Shown here: piece after piece, positions 1-10,961 of the stretch
Position numbering within the stretch: the first letter of the stretch is position 1
Layout of the letters: every line of letters starts with the position of its first letter
Origin: an uncultured Lachnospiraceae bacterium
Lineage (GTDB): Bacteria; Bacillota; Clostridia; Lachnospirales; Lachnospiraceae
Reading direction: 5' to 3'
DNA length: 64,000 nucleotides
Assembly (NCBI GenBank): GCA_902781505.1
Contig: CACZJL010000001.1
Location: 1-64,000, forward strand
Made by a program: the position numbers and the translations under genes
The notes under the pieces: model-generated
What the model was told of the DNA's origin: nothing
Seen by the model: the letters and a program-made list of their open reading frames with translations, nothing else
The model's database searches: none

Positions 1-113
1 AAAGAGAAAAATAGTAGAATGATTTCAAATCTAATTTTAATCACAAAACCACAGGGATAGTCTTTTCTGTGATTTCCGAGTACAAATTTACGCTGCCGTT
101 ACAAGAACGGAGC

Positions 114-142
114 TTTAATTGCGTCAGTTTTTGTGCTATGAT
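114..142 (+). promoter_or_regulatory. possible promoter of pepD
   Basis: A TATGAT -10 box lies at 137-142 with a weak TTTAAT -35 box at 114-119 and a 17-base spacer. A short hairpin (GCT.CCGTT / AACGG.AGC, 92-113) sits just upstream and may be the tail of a terminator from the preceding gene, which lies outside the window. Only the -10 box is good. Confidence 0.35.
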
Positions 143-183
143 ACGGCAGAACTATAAAACAAGATTTATAAGAGGTTAAACGT

Positions 184-1632
184 ATGAATGTATTAAATTC
201 ACTTGAACCACAGAATGTATTCCGTTTCTTCGAAGAAATCGCATCCATTCCGCACGGATCAAACAATCTTCAGAAGATTTCCGACTATCTGGTTGCATTT
301 GCCAACGAAAGAAACTTAAAGGTCATCCGGGATGAGGCATTAAATGTCATCATCTTCAAGGATGGAACTGCCGGTTACGAAACATCTGCTCCTGTTATCT
401 TACAGGGACATATGGATATGGTAGCAGTTAAGGAAGAAAATTGCCGTAAGAACCTTGAAACAGAAGGCTTAGATCTTGAGGTCTCTGATGGCTTTATTTC
501 GGCAAAGGGGACTTCTCTTGGCGGAGATGACGGAATTGCTGTCGCATACGCGCTCGCTGTGTTAGATTCTGACACGATTGCGCATCCGCCACTTGAAGTT
601 GTTATTACAACAAACGAGGAAATTGGCCTTCTTGGCGCAGCAGCGCTCGATTGCTCCGTACTTAAGGGCCGTATTATGTTAAATATGGATTCAGAAGATG
701 AAGGAATCTTTACTGCAGGCTGTGCTGGCGGTGCAACTGCGGATATGGTGATTCCGGTTGCAAGGGAAGCTTTTGACGGCGTTAAGATGCATCTTGAGCT
801 GAAAGACTTTAAGGGCGGTCACTCCGGTCAGGAAATCAACGCACAAAGAGCTAATGCCAATAAGATTCTCGGCCGTATCCTTCTTGCACTTAAGGACGAG
901 TCCGTTTCCTTCCGTCTGATTACAGCTAACGGCGGTGAAAAGGACAATGCAATTGCCCGTTTTGCAGCAGCTGATCTGGCAGTGGCAGCAGAGGACGTTT
1001 CTAAGGCTAAGGAAGCAGTTCTTAAGATTACTGAAATTGTAAAGAGCGAGTACCACACAACAGATGTTGATGCGAAGATTACTTTTACAGAAGATGGAAA
1101 AGCTGCAGAAGCACTTGATGCTGACTCTACACTTCGTGTGATTCGTCTGCTTCATCACACACCATATGGCGTTATGAAGTACAGCTATGAAATCAAGGGA
1201 CTCGTTCAGACATCCTTAAACTGTGGCGTATTTAAATTTGACGAAGCCGGTGCGCATTTAATCTTCTCTGTAAGAAGCTCCGTATCTTCAGAAAAGGACG
1301 AATTACTCGGAAGACTCTCAGACCTTGCAGAGTTACTCGGCGGCAAATGTAATGTTTACGGCGCTTATCCTGCATGGGAGTACCGTGCCGATTCTAAGGT
1401 TCGTGATCTGATTGTTGATGACTATAAGAAGCTGACAGGCAAGGAGCCAAGAATTGAAGTGATTCATGCCGGCCTTGAGTGTGGTATGTTCTCTGATAAG
1501 CTTCCTGGTCTTGATGCTATTTCCTTTGGACCTGATATGGATGACATCCATACCTTCCATGAGAAATTAAACATCGAGTCTGCAAAGCGTGGTTTTGAGC
1601 TTCTTGTAGAGGTATTAAAGGACCTTAAGTAA
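184..1632 (+). CDS. pepD: Xaa-His dipeptidase (aminoacyl-histidine dipeptidase, M20C)
   Basis: Cytosolic zinc peptidase that splits dipeptides such as Xaa-His (carnosinase-like), supplying amino acids from peptides. At 482 residues it has the usual M20C length. The metal site is visible: HMDMV (H76, D78), GGDDG (D115), the EE pair at 145-146 that holds the general base, and a metal-binding aspartate at 169 in LNMDSED. The lid (dimerisation) domain follows, from about residue 185. The ATG has an AGAGG site just upstream. It appears monocistronic, with a strong terminator behind it. The family call is firm; the exact peptide preference is inferred. Confidence 0.93.
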   Translation: MNVLNSLEPQNVFRFFEEIASIPHGSNNLQKISDYLVAFANERNLKVIRDEALNVIIFKDGTAGYETSAPVILQGHMDMVAVKEENCRKNLETEGLDLEVSDGFISAKGTSLGGDDGIAVAYALAVLDSDTIAHPPLEVVITTNEEIGLLGAAALDCSVLKGRIMLNMDSEDEGIFTAGCAGGATADMVIPVAREAFDGVKMHLELKDFKGGHSGQEINAQRANANKILGRILLALKDESVSFRLITANGGEKDNAIARFAAADLAVAAEDVSKAKEAVLKITEIVKSEYHTTDVDAKITFTEDGKAAEALDADSTLRVIRLLHHTPYGVMKYSYEIKGLVQTSLNCGVFKFDEAGAHLIFSVRSSVSSEKDELLGRLSDLAELLGGKCNVYGAYPAWEYRADSKVRDLIVDDYKKLTGKEPRIEVIHAGLECGMFSDKLPGLDAISFGPDMDDIHTFHEKLNIESAKRGFELLVEVLKDLK

Positions 1633-1720
1633 TTTAAGTCTGGTGTGTTTGGGCTTTTTTTAGCTCTGGCGTATTATGCAAAAAATTGATTTTACGAAAC
1701 TGTTTAAGTAGCGTATCGTT

Positions 1721-1757
1721 ATATCTGCATCAGGAACTCTGATGCAGATATTTTTTT
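1721..1757 (+). terminator. rho-independent terminator of pepD
   Basis: A perfect 13-bp stem (1721-1733 with 1739-1751) closes a 5-base GAACT loop and runs into seven T. It lies about 90 bases after the pepD stop. Confidence 0.9.
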
Positions 1758-2001
1758 GTTAACACTGGCAATCCGATAGCAGGTGCTGACGGGTTCTCTC
1801 CACGCCGGTGTTTCTTTCTCCCTGATTTAAAAGGGATTCTTTTCGCACTCGCTGTTTGCGATTCTGATGCGAAAATTCACACTTGTATCTGTTTAATTTG
1901 TATTTTTATTTGTGCTAAGGAACGCAGGATGATGCGTAACTTTTGTTTCAGCGCGTCACTTTAAGCGTTTTGTTTGTGTCACAAAGGAATGGGGGCATTC
2001 T
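1758..2001 (+). other. structured, gene-free leader before the DUF5688 gene
   Basis: No gene is seen here. The stretch holds an inverted repeat AACACTGGC (1761-1769) / GCCGGTGTT (1804-1812) followed by a pyrimidine tract, and a second one TTTTCGCA (1840-1847) / TGCGAAAA (1868-1875) with a small CGC/GCG hairpin inside. No clear -35/-10 pair was found. It may be a 5' untranslated region or a second, weak terminator. It matches no riboswitch class that I recognise. Confidence 0.4.
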
Positions 2002-2997
2002 ATGGAATACACAGAATTTATTGATTTTATGAAGATTCGTGCGATTAAGGAAGCGCCGGAAGGAGCAAGAGTTTGTGTAAATAAGGTGATTAAGACAAAT
2101 GACACGGTACTCGATGGCCTGACGATTTTAGAGCGTGGACGATATGTTTCTCCTACCGTATATCTGAACCCTTACTATGAGCGCTATAAGAGAGGAGCGG
2201 AGTTAGAGACCTTGTTTCAGGAAATCTATCTCGTCTACGAAACTTATAAAGACAGCTTTGAATTTCCGGTCTCTCTGTTTGAGAATTTTGAAAATTTAAA
2301 GGAACATATCACCTTTCGCCTGGTTAACACGAATCGAAATAAACAGTTGCTAGAAGAAGCACCACACCGGGATTTCCTCGATCTTTCGATTATCTACTAC
2401 TGCCTGATTGATGCAGGAGATGGAAACATGAGTGCCGCTTTGATACGTAACGAAAATCTTAGGGGGTGGTGCAAGGCAGGCAGAACCGTTACGGAAGAAG
2501 AACTCTTCTCGCTGGCCTGCGAAAATACACCGCGTCTCCTTCCGCCAATCATTCGTTCTGTCAGAGACCTGTTTCTGCATGGATTTGACAATGATAAGGA
2601 TGATTTTGAAGATCAGGCTGACCAGGATGATGACGAGGACGCTCTGTTTGAGCGGCTTGATTATAACCCGGACTGGGCGGGAGAAGCCAGAATCAGTAGA
2701 GAGCAGATTATAAATAACAACATGTACATCATAACGAACTGCTATAGGAGAAATGGAGCTGCAGTTCTTCTTTATGACGGTCTTCTTGAGAAATTCGCTG
2801 AGTGTACGGGTCGTAATTTCTATATTCTTCCTTCTTCCATCCATGAAATTATCCTGCTTCCGGATGAACCCGACTTTGACCTTGAAGGCATGTCTGAAAT
2901 GGTCAGCTCTGTCAATCGTAACGGTGTTGCACCGGAGGAAGTTCTTTCTGATCATGCCTATTATTATCATGCAGACACCGGAGAAATCGAATTCTAG
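2002..2997 (+). CDS. DUF5688 family protein
   Basis: This 331-residue soluble protein has no signal peptide or membrane segment. It matches the DUF5688 pattern seen in Lachnospiraceae: a PTVYLNPYY block near residue 51, DFLDLSIIYY near 124, NTPRLLPP near 175, MYIITN near 241, then NFYILPSSIHEIILLP and a LSDHAYYY block near the C-terminus. The function of the family is unknown. An unusually acidic stretch (about residues 196-220, nearly all D/E) separates the two halves. The ATG follows a GGAATGGGGG site. It stands alone, facing a tRNA on the other strand. Confidence 0.75.
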   Translation: MEYTEFIDFMKIRAIKEAPEGARVCVNKVIKTNDTVLDGLTILERGRYVSPTVYLNPYYERYKRGAELETLFQEIYLVYETYKDSFEFPVSLFENFENLKEHITFRLVNTNRNKQLLEEAPHRDFLDLSIIYYCLIDAGDGNMSAALIRNENLRGWCKAGRTVTEEELFSLACENTPRLLPPIIRSVRDLFLHGFDNDKDDFEDQADQDDDEDALFERLDYNPDWAGEARISREQIINNNMYIITNCYRRNGAAVLLYDGLLEKFAECTGRNFYILPSSIHEIILLPDEPDFDLEGMSEMVSSVNRNGVAPEEVLSDHAYYYHADTGEIEF

Positions 2998-3101
2998 CTT
3001 CTGAGGAGGTTTGTGTCAGATTCAGATGCTTCCGACGCTAGATTTCCATTGAAGATCTCTTAGAGAACTGAATAAAGGTTGAAACCAGATAAATAAAAGA
3101 A

Positions 3102-3138
3102 AAACGCCAGTGTTAAGTAAGTCTTAACACTGGCGTTT
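3102..3138 (-). terminator. terminator of the tRNA-Arg gene
   Basis: A perfect 16-bp inverted repeat (3102-3117 / 3123-3138) has a 5-base loop. Read on the minus strand it comes 3 bases after the tRNA 3' end and is followed by a T-rich run, so it most likely ends the tRNA transcript. It could also slow transcripts arriving from the DUF5688 gene. Confidence 0.85.
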
Positions 3139-3140
3139 GC

Positions 3141-3213
3141 TGTGCATGACGGGGGTCGAACCCACGACCTTTCGCTCCGGAGGCGAACGCTCTGTCCACT
3201 GAGCTACATGCAC
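3141..3213 (-). tRNA. tRNA-Arg (anticodon CCG)
   Basis: On the minus strand the acceptor stem GTGCATG pairs with CATGCAC. The D arm is GCTC/GAGC and the anticodon stem is TTCGC/GCGAA around the loop CTCCGGA, which places CCG at positions 34-36. The T arm GTGGG-TTCGACC-CCCGT has two wobble pairs. It reads CGG arginine codons. The 3' CCA is not encoded (only the discriminator A). No other tRNA is near, so it is a single-gene unit. Confidence 0.93.
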
Positions 3214-3370
3214 CGATGCACGCTATTATACAACAGGAACGGGCTGTGCGCAAGAAGCAGGAGCTTTAAGGAACGGCAATACATTGTAAAGCCGGAGAAA
3301 ATATTACGAAAACAATGAATTTAAGAAGGAAATCCCGAAGATTGTAAGTGGTGAAAGTGCACAAAATCCA

Positions 3371-3400
3371 TTGCGTTAATTTGGTAAAACATGTTAGAAT
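3371..3400 (+). promoter_or_regulatory. promoter of the atp operon
   Basis: TTGCGT (3371-3376) and TAGAAT (3395-3400) are separated by 18 bases. They lie 37 bases before atpZ, on the only long gap upstream of the operon. Confidence 0.6.
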
Positions 3401-3437
3401 AAGAGCAACGTATGAAGAAAAGTGAAAGGGGACCTGT

Positions 3438-3710
3438 ATGAAAGAGCTTAACAAATTGATGACAGGCATTTTATACGTCGGACAGCTGGGACTCGACCTG
3501 ATTATGCCTGTTATTTTATGCATGCTTCTGGCGTGGTTCCTGGACTCAAAGTTTGGTTTTGGGCTGTTTGTTTTCCTGCCGGCGCTTGTGATCGGAATTG
3601 CGGCAGGAGTGACAAATTTTAAAAAGTTTTATCGCAAGATGGTGATGAAGGATGTAAAGAAAAGGAATCCGAAGGAAACGGAGATTCCTCGTTTCTCAAA
3701 TCATACCTGA
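3438..3710 (+). CDS. atpZ: AtpZ/AtpI-like small membrane protein of the ATP synthase operon
   Basis: A 90-residue protein with two hydrophobic helices (about residues 15-36 and 41-60), a glycine-rich second helix and a basic tail, as in the AtpZ/ATPase_gene1 family. Members are proposed to help ion supply or assembly of F-type ATP synthases. It is first in the operon. The ATG follows AAAGGGG. A gap of about 175 bases with its own promoter-like boxes separates it from atpI. Confidence 0.72.
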   Translation: MKELNKLMTGILYVGQLGLDLIMPVILCMLLAWFLDSKFGFGLFVFLPALVIGIAAGVTNFKKFYRKMVMKDVKKRNPKETEIPRFSNHT

Positions 3711-3819
3711 ATTTAAATTTCAGGAAAAGACGAAAGAAATGCAGATCTGGAGCGGCTTTTAACCAAAGTCTGCACGGAATGGCTGCTAGTCATTTTCACA
3801 TGCCCGATGAATTGTGTAT

Positions 3820-3848
3820 TTGCCAATGAAGTGTAAATATGCTATATT
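3820..3848 (+). promoter_or_regulatory. second, internal promoter before atpI
   Basis: TTGCCA (3820-3825) and TATATT (3843-3848) have an exact 17-base spacer, about 40 bases before the atpI start. This could drive the main ATP synthase message without atpZ. Confidence 0.55.
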
Positions 3849-3886
3849 TGCGGACATGTTAAAAAATAAACAATAGGAGGTATGGC

Positions 3887-4354
3887 TTGAATCTGGATGT
3901 AGATGTAAAGAAACTGGCACAGGATGTCAGTGTTGGCTGTGCGATTCTTTGTGTTTTAGAAATCGCGCTGGTGCTTCTTTTAAGCGCTGTTAAACTGGTT
4001 ACATTTAATCCGCTGATCATTGCTTCTTCAATTGGTGGAACCGTCGTAATCGTTTTTTGCTTCTGGTGGATGGCAAAGTCTTTACAGAAGGCGTTAGACG
4101 ATGCTACGAACGGTGGGAAGAATATCAGAGTCGGTGTTGCAGCCGGATACAATTTAAGACTGCTCGCTCAGGGCGTCTGGATTGTTATTGATATCTTTGT
4201 TCCACAGCTGATCTACGGAGAATTTATTCCGCTTATTACAATCTGCGGGCTGTTGCCTTTGCTGTTCCCAAGAATTGCAATTGTAAGCTTACAGGCAACC
4301 GGCAGATTGAAGAAAAATAATAAGACATCTAATGAGCAAGGAGGTGAGGGATGA
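3887..4354 (+). CDS. atpI: ATP synthase subunit I-like protein
   Basis: A 155-residue protein with four hydrophobic segments (about 13-33, 38-60, 84-106 and 110-128), as in the ATP synthase I chain family, thought to aid c-ring assembly. The start is TTG, 7 bases after AGGAGG; the ATG at the same site (3881) runs into a stop at once, so TTG is the only reasonable choice. It ends 3 bases before atpB. Sequence conservation in this family is low, so the name rests partly on position. Confidence 0.7.
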   Translation: MNLDVDVKKLAQDVSVGCAILCVLEIALVLLLSAVKLVTFNPLIIASSIGGTVVIVFCFWWMAKSLQKALDDATNGGKNIRVGVAAGYNLRLLAQGVWIVIDIFVPQLIYGEFIPLITICGLLPLLFPRIAIVSLQATGRLKKNNKTSNEQGGEG

Positions 4355-4357
4355 TTT

Positions 4358-5113
4358 ATGGAAATTAATCTTCATGGATCGTGGTATGTCACAATCCTGA
4401 AGGACACGCCGCTGGGCGACATTCACATCACAATGACAATGATCATGGGATGGGTAGTTCTGATTGTCTTATCGACGCTGATGTATTTCCTTGGAAGAAA
4501 CTTACAGGTTCACAATATTTCCAAACGCCAGGCGGCTGCGGAATATATCGTTGAAGCATTAAACAAGTTTGTTCGCGGAAACATGGGTGAGAGCTTTGAC
4601 AAGTACATTCCGTTTATCGGAGCGTTATTTTCAACAGCTATTCTTTCCAACCTGATTTCATTGTTCGGTGTATGGAGTCCTACTGCGGATCTGAATACGG
4701 AACTCGGATGGGCATTAATTGCCTTTGTTCTGATTACGTATTATAAGATTAAGACGCAGGGCATCGGAGGATATGCGAAGGGATATTTAGAGCCACTGGC
4801 TCCAATGCTTCCTATCAATATCATCAGTGAACTTGCAACGCCAGTATCTATGGCTTGCCGTCACTTTGGTAATATCCTCTCCGGTATGGTTATCAACACC
4901 CTGATTTATGCGGCTTTAGGTCTTGCCAGCAGTGCGCTGCTCGGTCTGATTCCCGGAATAGGAGCATGGCTTGGTGCACACATTCCAATTTTTGAATTTG
5001 GTATACCGGCATTCCTGTCGCTGTATTTTGACTGGTTCAGCGGCCTGATCCAACCATTCATCTTCTGCACACTGACCTGTATGTTTATCAAGCAGGCTTC
5101 AGAGACAGACTGA
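4358..5113 (+). CDS. atpB: F-type ATP synthase subunit a
   Basis: The membrane stator subunit that forms the two ion half-channels against the c-ring. The 251 residues contain five to six transmembrane segments. The essential stator arginine is R168 in the block ACRHFGNILSG, matching the RLFGN block of other a subunits, and a charged C-terminal ion path follows. The start follows AAGGAGGTG. It sits between atpI and atpE, the usual order in Firmicutes. Together with the c subunit it decides ion choice, which here may be Na+. Confidence 0.95.
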   Translation: MEINLHGSWYVTILKDTPLGDIHITMTMIMGWVVLIVLSTLMYFLGRNLQVHNISKRQAAAEYIVEALNKFVRGNMGESFDKYIPFIGALFSTAILSNLISLFGVWSPTADLNTELGWALIAFVLITYYKIKTQGIGGYAKGYLEPLAPMLPINIISELATPVSMACRHFGNILSGMVINTLIYAALGLASSALLGLIPGIGAWLGAHIPIFEFGIPAFLSLYFDWFSGLIQPFIFCTLTCMFIKQASETD

Positions 5114-5116
5114 TGA

Positions 5117-5434
<318 letters not shown>

Positions 5435-5486
5435 TTCTTAGCTTAGATAAGTTTTTTAAGAAAATGTCGGATAAAGGAGAAACAGT

Positions 5487-5996
5487 ATGACGACTGACTA
5501 TAATCTCTTGGTAAATATTGACTGGCAGACAATAGTCGTTCAGCTGATCAACCTGTTTATTCAGATTCTGTTATTTAAGAAATTCTTATATAAGCCGGTG
5601 ATGAACATTCTTTCCAAAAGACAGGAAGAAGTAGATGCACCACAGAAGGAAGCAGATGAAGCTAAGGCGGAAGCTCTTTCCTTAAAGGCCAAGTATGAAG
5701 AGGATTTAAGCAATGCAAAGGCAGAAGCTGATGCAATTATCAAGGACGCAACAATTGCAGCATCCAAGAAGTCTGAAAAGATTGTATCGGATGCACAGGC
5801 TGAGGCTGCCAAGCTTAAGTTACAGGCTGAAAATGACATTGAACAGCAGAAGAAGAAAGCAGTCAATGACGCCAAAGAAGAAATCGGTTCCATGGCCATG
5901 GGGATTGCCGGCAAGGTAATCGGCCGTGAAATTAACGAAGCAGATCATAAGAATCTTGTTGATGATTTCATTAAGAATGTAGGTGACACAGTATAA
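5487..5996 (+). CDS. atpF: F-type ATP synthase subunit b
   Basis: Peripheral stalk subunit of 169 residues, with one N-terminal membrane helix (about 12-34) and then a long Ala/Lys/Glu-rich coiled coil (about 45-145) that reaches up to the delta subunit. Such stalks hold the catalytic head still against rotor torque. It begins 9 bases after AAAGGAGA and ends with its stop overlapping the atpH start by one base, suggesting translational coupling. Confidence 0.94.
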   Translation: MTTDYNLLVNIDWQTIVVQLINLFIQILLFKKFLYKPVMNILSKRQEEVDAPQKEADEAKAEALSLKAKYEEDLSNAKAEADAIIKDATIAASKKSEKIVSDAQAEAAKLKLQAENDIEQQKKKAVNDAKEEIGSMAMGIAGKVIGREINEADHKNLVDDFIKNVGDTV

Positions 5997-6532
5997 TGAT
6001 GACAGAAACTGCTTTGAAATATGGAGACAGTTTCTATGATCTTGCAATGGAAGAAGGACAGACAAAGGAAGTCTTAGAACAGTTTACCATGGTTGTGAAT
6101 CTGTTTAAGGAGAATCCTGAGTATCACCGTCTTTTAGCGGAACCTAGTATTCCAAAAGCAGAAAGAGTAAAGTTGCTCGATGAGGCATTTGGCGGCAAAG
6201 TGTGGCCATACCTTTTAAATTTCTTAAAGCTTATGTGTGAGCATGGCAATTTAGGAGAGTTAAACGGAGCCTTAAAAGAATTCAAAAAGCGCTTTAATGC
6301 AGATAACGGTATTGCAGAAGCAATTGTTACATCTGCAAGAGAACTCTCTGAGGACCAGAAAAAGAGTCTCTTAGAGAAGCTTGAGAAGATGAGCGGCAAG
6401 AAAGTTGATATGACAGTTCTTGTGAACCCTGCATTAATCGGCGGTATTCGACTTGATTATGAGGGTAAGCGCTATGATGGAACTGCCAAGCATCGTCTTG
6501 ATGAGCTTGCAAGAATCGTAGAACAAGCATAG
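5996..6532 (+). CDS. atpH: F-type ATP synthase subunit delta
   Basis: A 178-residue connector between the alpha crown and the b stalk. It has an N-terminal six-helix bundle (about 1-105) and the typical C-terminal block with LVNPALIGGIRLDYEGKRYDGT near 140. Two adjacent ATG codons (5996 and 5999) could start it; both overlap or abut the atpF stop. It is part of the complete atp operon. Confidence 0.94.
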   Translation: MMTETALKYGDSFYDLAMEEGQTKEVLEQFTMVVNLFKENPEYHRLLAEPSIPKAERVKLLDEAFGGKVWPYLLNFLKLMCEHGNLGELNGALKEFKKRFNADNGIAEAIVTSARELSEDQKKSLLEKLEKMSGKKVDMTVLVNPALIGGIRLDYEGKRYDGTAKHRLDELARIVEQA

Positions 6533-6570
6533 AGAAAAAAGATTAAATTAGATTAAAGAGGATAAAGCTA

Positions 6571-8091
6571 ATGGCACTGAAACCTGAAGAGATTTCTCGG
6601 ATTATTAAAAGCCAGATTAAGCATTATTCCGCAGCAATTGAACAGTCCGAGACTGGTACCGTAATCCTTGTAGGTGATGGTATCGCAAGAGTTTCCGGAC
6701 TTGAAAAGTGTATGGCAGGAGAACTTGTACAGTTCTCTAACGGTACATATGGAATGGCGCAGAATCTGGAAGAACACAGCGTTTCCGTTGTCCTTCTCGG
6801 CTCCGAAGTCGGAATTAAGGAAGGCGACGTTGTTAAGCGTACCGGCAGAGTTGTATCTGTACCTGTTGGTGAGGGAATGCTCGGACGTGTTGTTAATGCG
6901 TTAGGACAGCCGGTAGACGGCGGTCCTGCTATTGAAGCAGCATCGTTTGAACCAATCGAGCACACAGCACCTGGTATTATTGATAGACAGCCGGTTACAG
7001 AACCTTTACAGACTGGTATTAAGGCTATCGACTCCATGATCCCTGTTGGTCGTGGACAGAGAGAATTAATCATCGGTGACCGTCAGACAGGTAAGACTGT
7101 CATCGCGACAGACACCATCATTAACCAGAAGGGTAAGGGCGTTTATTGTATTTATGTTGCAATCGGTCAGAAGCAGTCTACCGTTGCAAGCCTGGTTAAG
7201 GAATTAACTGCTGCAGGCGCTATGGAGTATACAACTGTCGTAGCTGCTACAGCTTCAGAAGGTGCTCCGCTTCAGTACATCGCTCCATATGCGGGATGTA
7301 CAATCGGTGAGTACTTTATGAATCACGGCAAGCATGCCTTGATCATCTATGATGATTTAAGTAAGCATGCGGTTGCATACCGTGAACTTTCCCTGCTGAT
7401 CAGAAGACCACCAGGCCGTGAGGCTTACCCTGGTGATGTATTCTATCTGCACAGCCGTCTGTTAGAGAGAGCTGCGAAGCTTTCTGATGCAAATGGCGGA
7501 GGTTCTCTTACAGCACTTCCAATCATTGAAACACAGGCCGGTGACGTATCTGCATACATTCCTACGAATGTTATTTCCATCACGGATGGCCAGATCTTCC
7601 TTGAGACTGAGCTGTTCCATGAGGGTGTAAGACCTGCGGTTAACCCAGGTATTTCTGTATCCCGAGTTGGTGGTAATGCGCAGATTAAGGCCATGAAGAA
7701 GGTAGCCGGCACGTTAAAGCTGGTTTACTCTCAGTATCGTGAGCTGCAGTCATTTGCCCAGTTTGGATCCGACTTAGATGAAGATACCAAGGCTCGTCTT
7801 GAAAAGGGTGCGCGTATCGTTGAGGTTTTAAAGCAGAATCGTGGTACACCAATCCCTGTTGAGAAGCAGGTTGCCATCATCTTCGCCGTAATCAATGATT
7901 ACCTTAAGGCTGTTCCTGTAACAAAGGTTGCCGAGTATGAGAGCGGTCTTTATGACTTCTTAGATACCAATGCAGCCGGTCTTTCTGCAATGCAGAAGAT
8001 TTCTGAGACAGGAAATTATGATGACGAAGTTGTTGCGAACCTGAATTCTGCATTAGAAGAATACAACAAGAAGTTTGCAGCATTTAACTAA
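6571..8091 (+). CDS. atpA: F-type ATP synthase subunit alpha
   Basis: The non-catalytic nucleotide-binding head subunit (506 residues, standard length). The P-loop GDRQTGKT is at 169-176. The Walker B strand ALIIYDD follows at about 260, and the alpha/beta signature [11 protein letters not shown] near 365, whose arginine completes the neighbouring catalytic site. AGAGGATAAAG precedes the ATG. Codon choice is biased like the other highly expressed genes here. Confidence 0.98.
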   Translation: MALKPEEISRIIKSQIKHYSAAIEQSETGTVILVGDGIARVSGLEKCMAGELVQFSNGTYGMAQNLEEHSVSVVLLGSEVGIKEGDVVKRTGRVVSVPVGEGMLGRVVNALGQPVDGGPAIEAASFEPIEHTAPGIIDRQPVTEPLQTGIKAIDSMIPVGRGQRELIIGDRQTGKTVIATDTIINQKGKGVYCIYVAIGQKQSTVASLVKELTAAGAMEYTTVVAATASEGAPLQYIAPYAGCTIGEYFMNHGKHALIIYDDLSKHAVAYRELSLLIRRPPGREAYPGDVFYLHSRLLERAAKLSDANGGGSLTALPIIETQAGDVSAYIPTNVISITDGQIFLETELFHEGVRPAVNPGISVSRVGGNAQIKAMKKVAGTLKLVYSQYRELQSFAQFGSDLDEDTKARLEKGARIVEVLKQNRGTPIPVEKQVAIIFAVINDYLKAVPVTKVAEYESGLYDFLDTNAAGLSAMQKISETGNYDDEVVANLNSALEEYNKKFAAFN

Positions 8092-8112
8092 TACTGGAAG
8101 GAGGAAGAATCA

Positions 8113-8958
8113 ATGGCATCGATGAAAAACATTAAGCTCCGTATCAAGAGTATTGAGAATACAATGCAGATCACACGAGCTATGAAACTGGTTGCTTCTT
8201 CCAGACTCCGCAAGGCACAGGCACGTGTACTTGAGACACGTCCCTATACATCCCTTTTAAAGGACAGCCTGGACGAAATCGCGAATTCCAATTCTGATTT
8301 CTCTTCTGTGTACGTTAAAAAAAGAGAAGTCAAGAAAAAACTCTATATTGTATTTGCCGGTGACAGAGGACTTGCTGGTGGTTATAACGCCAATATGTTC
8401 CGTATGATAGAATCGGTTACAAAAAATGAGAACGCTGCATTCCTGCCGGTAGGTAAGAAGGCATTGGAATTCTTGAAAAAGCGTGATGCTGAAATCCTTT
8501 CTGAAAGCTTTCCGCTCGTTGGTGAGGTTTCCGTATCAGACTGTTATGAAATGTCACGCATCATCTGTAAGGGTTTTAAAAACAAGGATTTTGACGAGAT
8601 TCACATTGCCGGAACAAGATTTGAATCTGTATTAAGTCAGGTGCCGTTTACTTTACAGCTTCTTCCGTTTACACCAGATGAGACGGAAGGCCCAAGAAAA
8701 GTAGCGACGTATGATCCGAATCCGGATGATGTATTTAATGCAATCATTCCTGAGTATCTGGCGGGCATTATCTATGGTGTTATGTGTGAAAGTGCTGCTT
8801 CCGAGCAGGGCGCACGTCGTATGGCCATGGAAAATGCTACGAATAATGCTTCGGATATGATTGGAACGCTTAGTCTTACATATAACCGTGCACGTCAGAG
8901 CGCAATTACGCAGGAAATTACTGAGATTGTTGCCGGTGCCGGCGGCGGAGAAGAATAA
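8113..8958 (+). CDS. atpG: F-type ATP synthase subunit gamma
   Basis: Central rotor shaft of 281 residues. Both ends carry the conserved long helices: the N-terminal MKLVASSRLRKAQ block (about 25-37) and the C-terminal block of Asn/Ala-rich helix ending EITEIVAGA. The Rossmann-like middle domain begins near residue 75. A GGAGGAAG site lies 6 bases before the ATG. It lies between alpha and beta as usual. Confidence 0.96.
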   Translation: MASMKNIKLRIKSIENTMQITRAMKLVASSRLRKAQARVLETRPYTSLLKDSLDEIANSNSDFSSVYVKKREVKKKLYIVFAGDRGLAGGYNANMFRMIESVTKNENAAFLPVGKKALEFLKKRDAEILSESFPLVGEVSVSDCYEMSRIICKGFKNKDFDEIHIAGTRFESVLSQVPFTLQLLPFTPDETEGPRKVATYDPNPDDVFNAIIPEYLAGIIYGVMCESAASEQGARRMAMENATNNASDMIGTLSLTYNRARQSAITQEITEIVAGAGGGEE

Positions 8959-8974
8959 GTACCAGAAAGTTTAA

Positions 8975-10381
<1,407 letters not shown>

Positions 10382-10396
10382 GGAAGGAGAGAGGTT

Positions 10397-10807
10397 ATGC
10401 CAGCTCCATATAAACTTATTATCGCAACGCCTGATGGCTCTGTTTATGATGGCGAAGCTACCCGTTTCATCGCAAGAGGAATGAGTGGTGACCTGTGCAT
10501 CATGGCACGTCATGAAAACTATGTCACTTCCCTTGGAATGGGCATGGCAAAGGTAGAGTTTGCTGACGGTACAGAGCGTCTTGCTGCGTGCATGGGTGGA
10601 ATGATTACCGTATTTAACGGTGAATGCAGAGTTGTTGCTACCACATGGGAGTGGAAGGAAGATATCGATGTTGCAAGAGCGGAATCCGCAAAAAATCGCG
10701 CGGAATCTCGGCTTTCCGGCAAGGATAAGTTAAGTGATCACGATATCGAAATTGCAGAAGCAAAGCTGAAACGAGCACTCATCCGTACAGGAGTTGCCAA
10801 GTTATAA
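10397..10807 (+). CDS. atpC: F-type ATP synthase subunit epsilon
   Basis: A 136-residue rotor subunit that links gamma to the c-ring and can damp ATP hydrolysis. The beta-sandwich domain fills about residues 1-85 (GEATRFIARGMSGDLCIMARHENY is the family block), then a helical hairpin to the end. AAGGAGAGAGG lies before the ATG. It is the last gene of the operon, with a terminator right behind. Confidence 0.95.
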   Translation: MPAPYKLIIATPDGSVYDGEATRFIARGMSGDLCIMARHENYVTSLGMGMAKVEFADGTERLAACMGGMITVFNGECRVVATTWEWKEDIDVARAESAKNRAESRLSGKDKLSDHDIEIAEAKLKRALIRTGVAKL

Positions 10808-10817
10808 GAATTTTTAA

Positions 10818-10846
10818 GTCGGGCAGGTAACTGCCCGGCTTTTTTT
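10818..10846 (+). terminator. terminator of the atp operon
   Basis: A 9-bp stem (10818-10826 / 10831-10839, one G-T pair) with a GTAA tetraloop and seven T begins 10 bases after the atpC stop. Confidence 0.93.
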
Positions 10847-10894
10847 GGCCTGCAGGTTTCGATGGGTTAAGAACCGGTGTCACCAGCTGGTTAC

Positions 10895-10923
10895 TTGAGA
10901 CTTTACCGCAAATCTAGTACAAT
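10895..10923 (+). promoter_or_regulatory. promoter of rluF-ligA
   Basis: TTGAGA (10895-10900) and TACAAT (10918-10923) with a 17-base spacer, 38 bases before the rluF start. Confidence 0.6.
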
Positions 10924-10961
10924 AGAGAGGCTGCATTGCAAATACACCCAAAGGGGTTTTT

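Noticed and set aside
1758..1880. CRISPR-like or mobile-element repeats
   Set aside because: The inverted repeats occur once each with no direct repeats of regular spacing, and no transposase or target duplication is near.
2350..2970. A 206-codon open frame on the minus strand
   Set aside because: It lies wholly opposite the DUF5688 gene, has no ribosome site and no family-like sequence; it is a shadow of the real gene.
3102..3138. The 16-bp inverted repeat as an attachment site or operator
   Set aside because: Its place 3 bases after the tRNA end and the T-rich tail on the minus strand explain it as a terminator. No integrase gene or repeated tRNA end is present.
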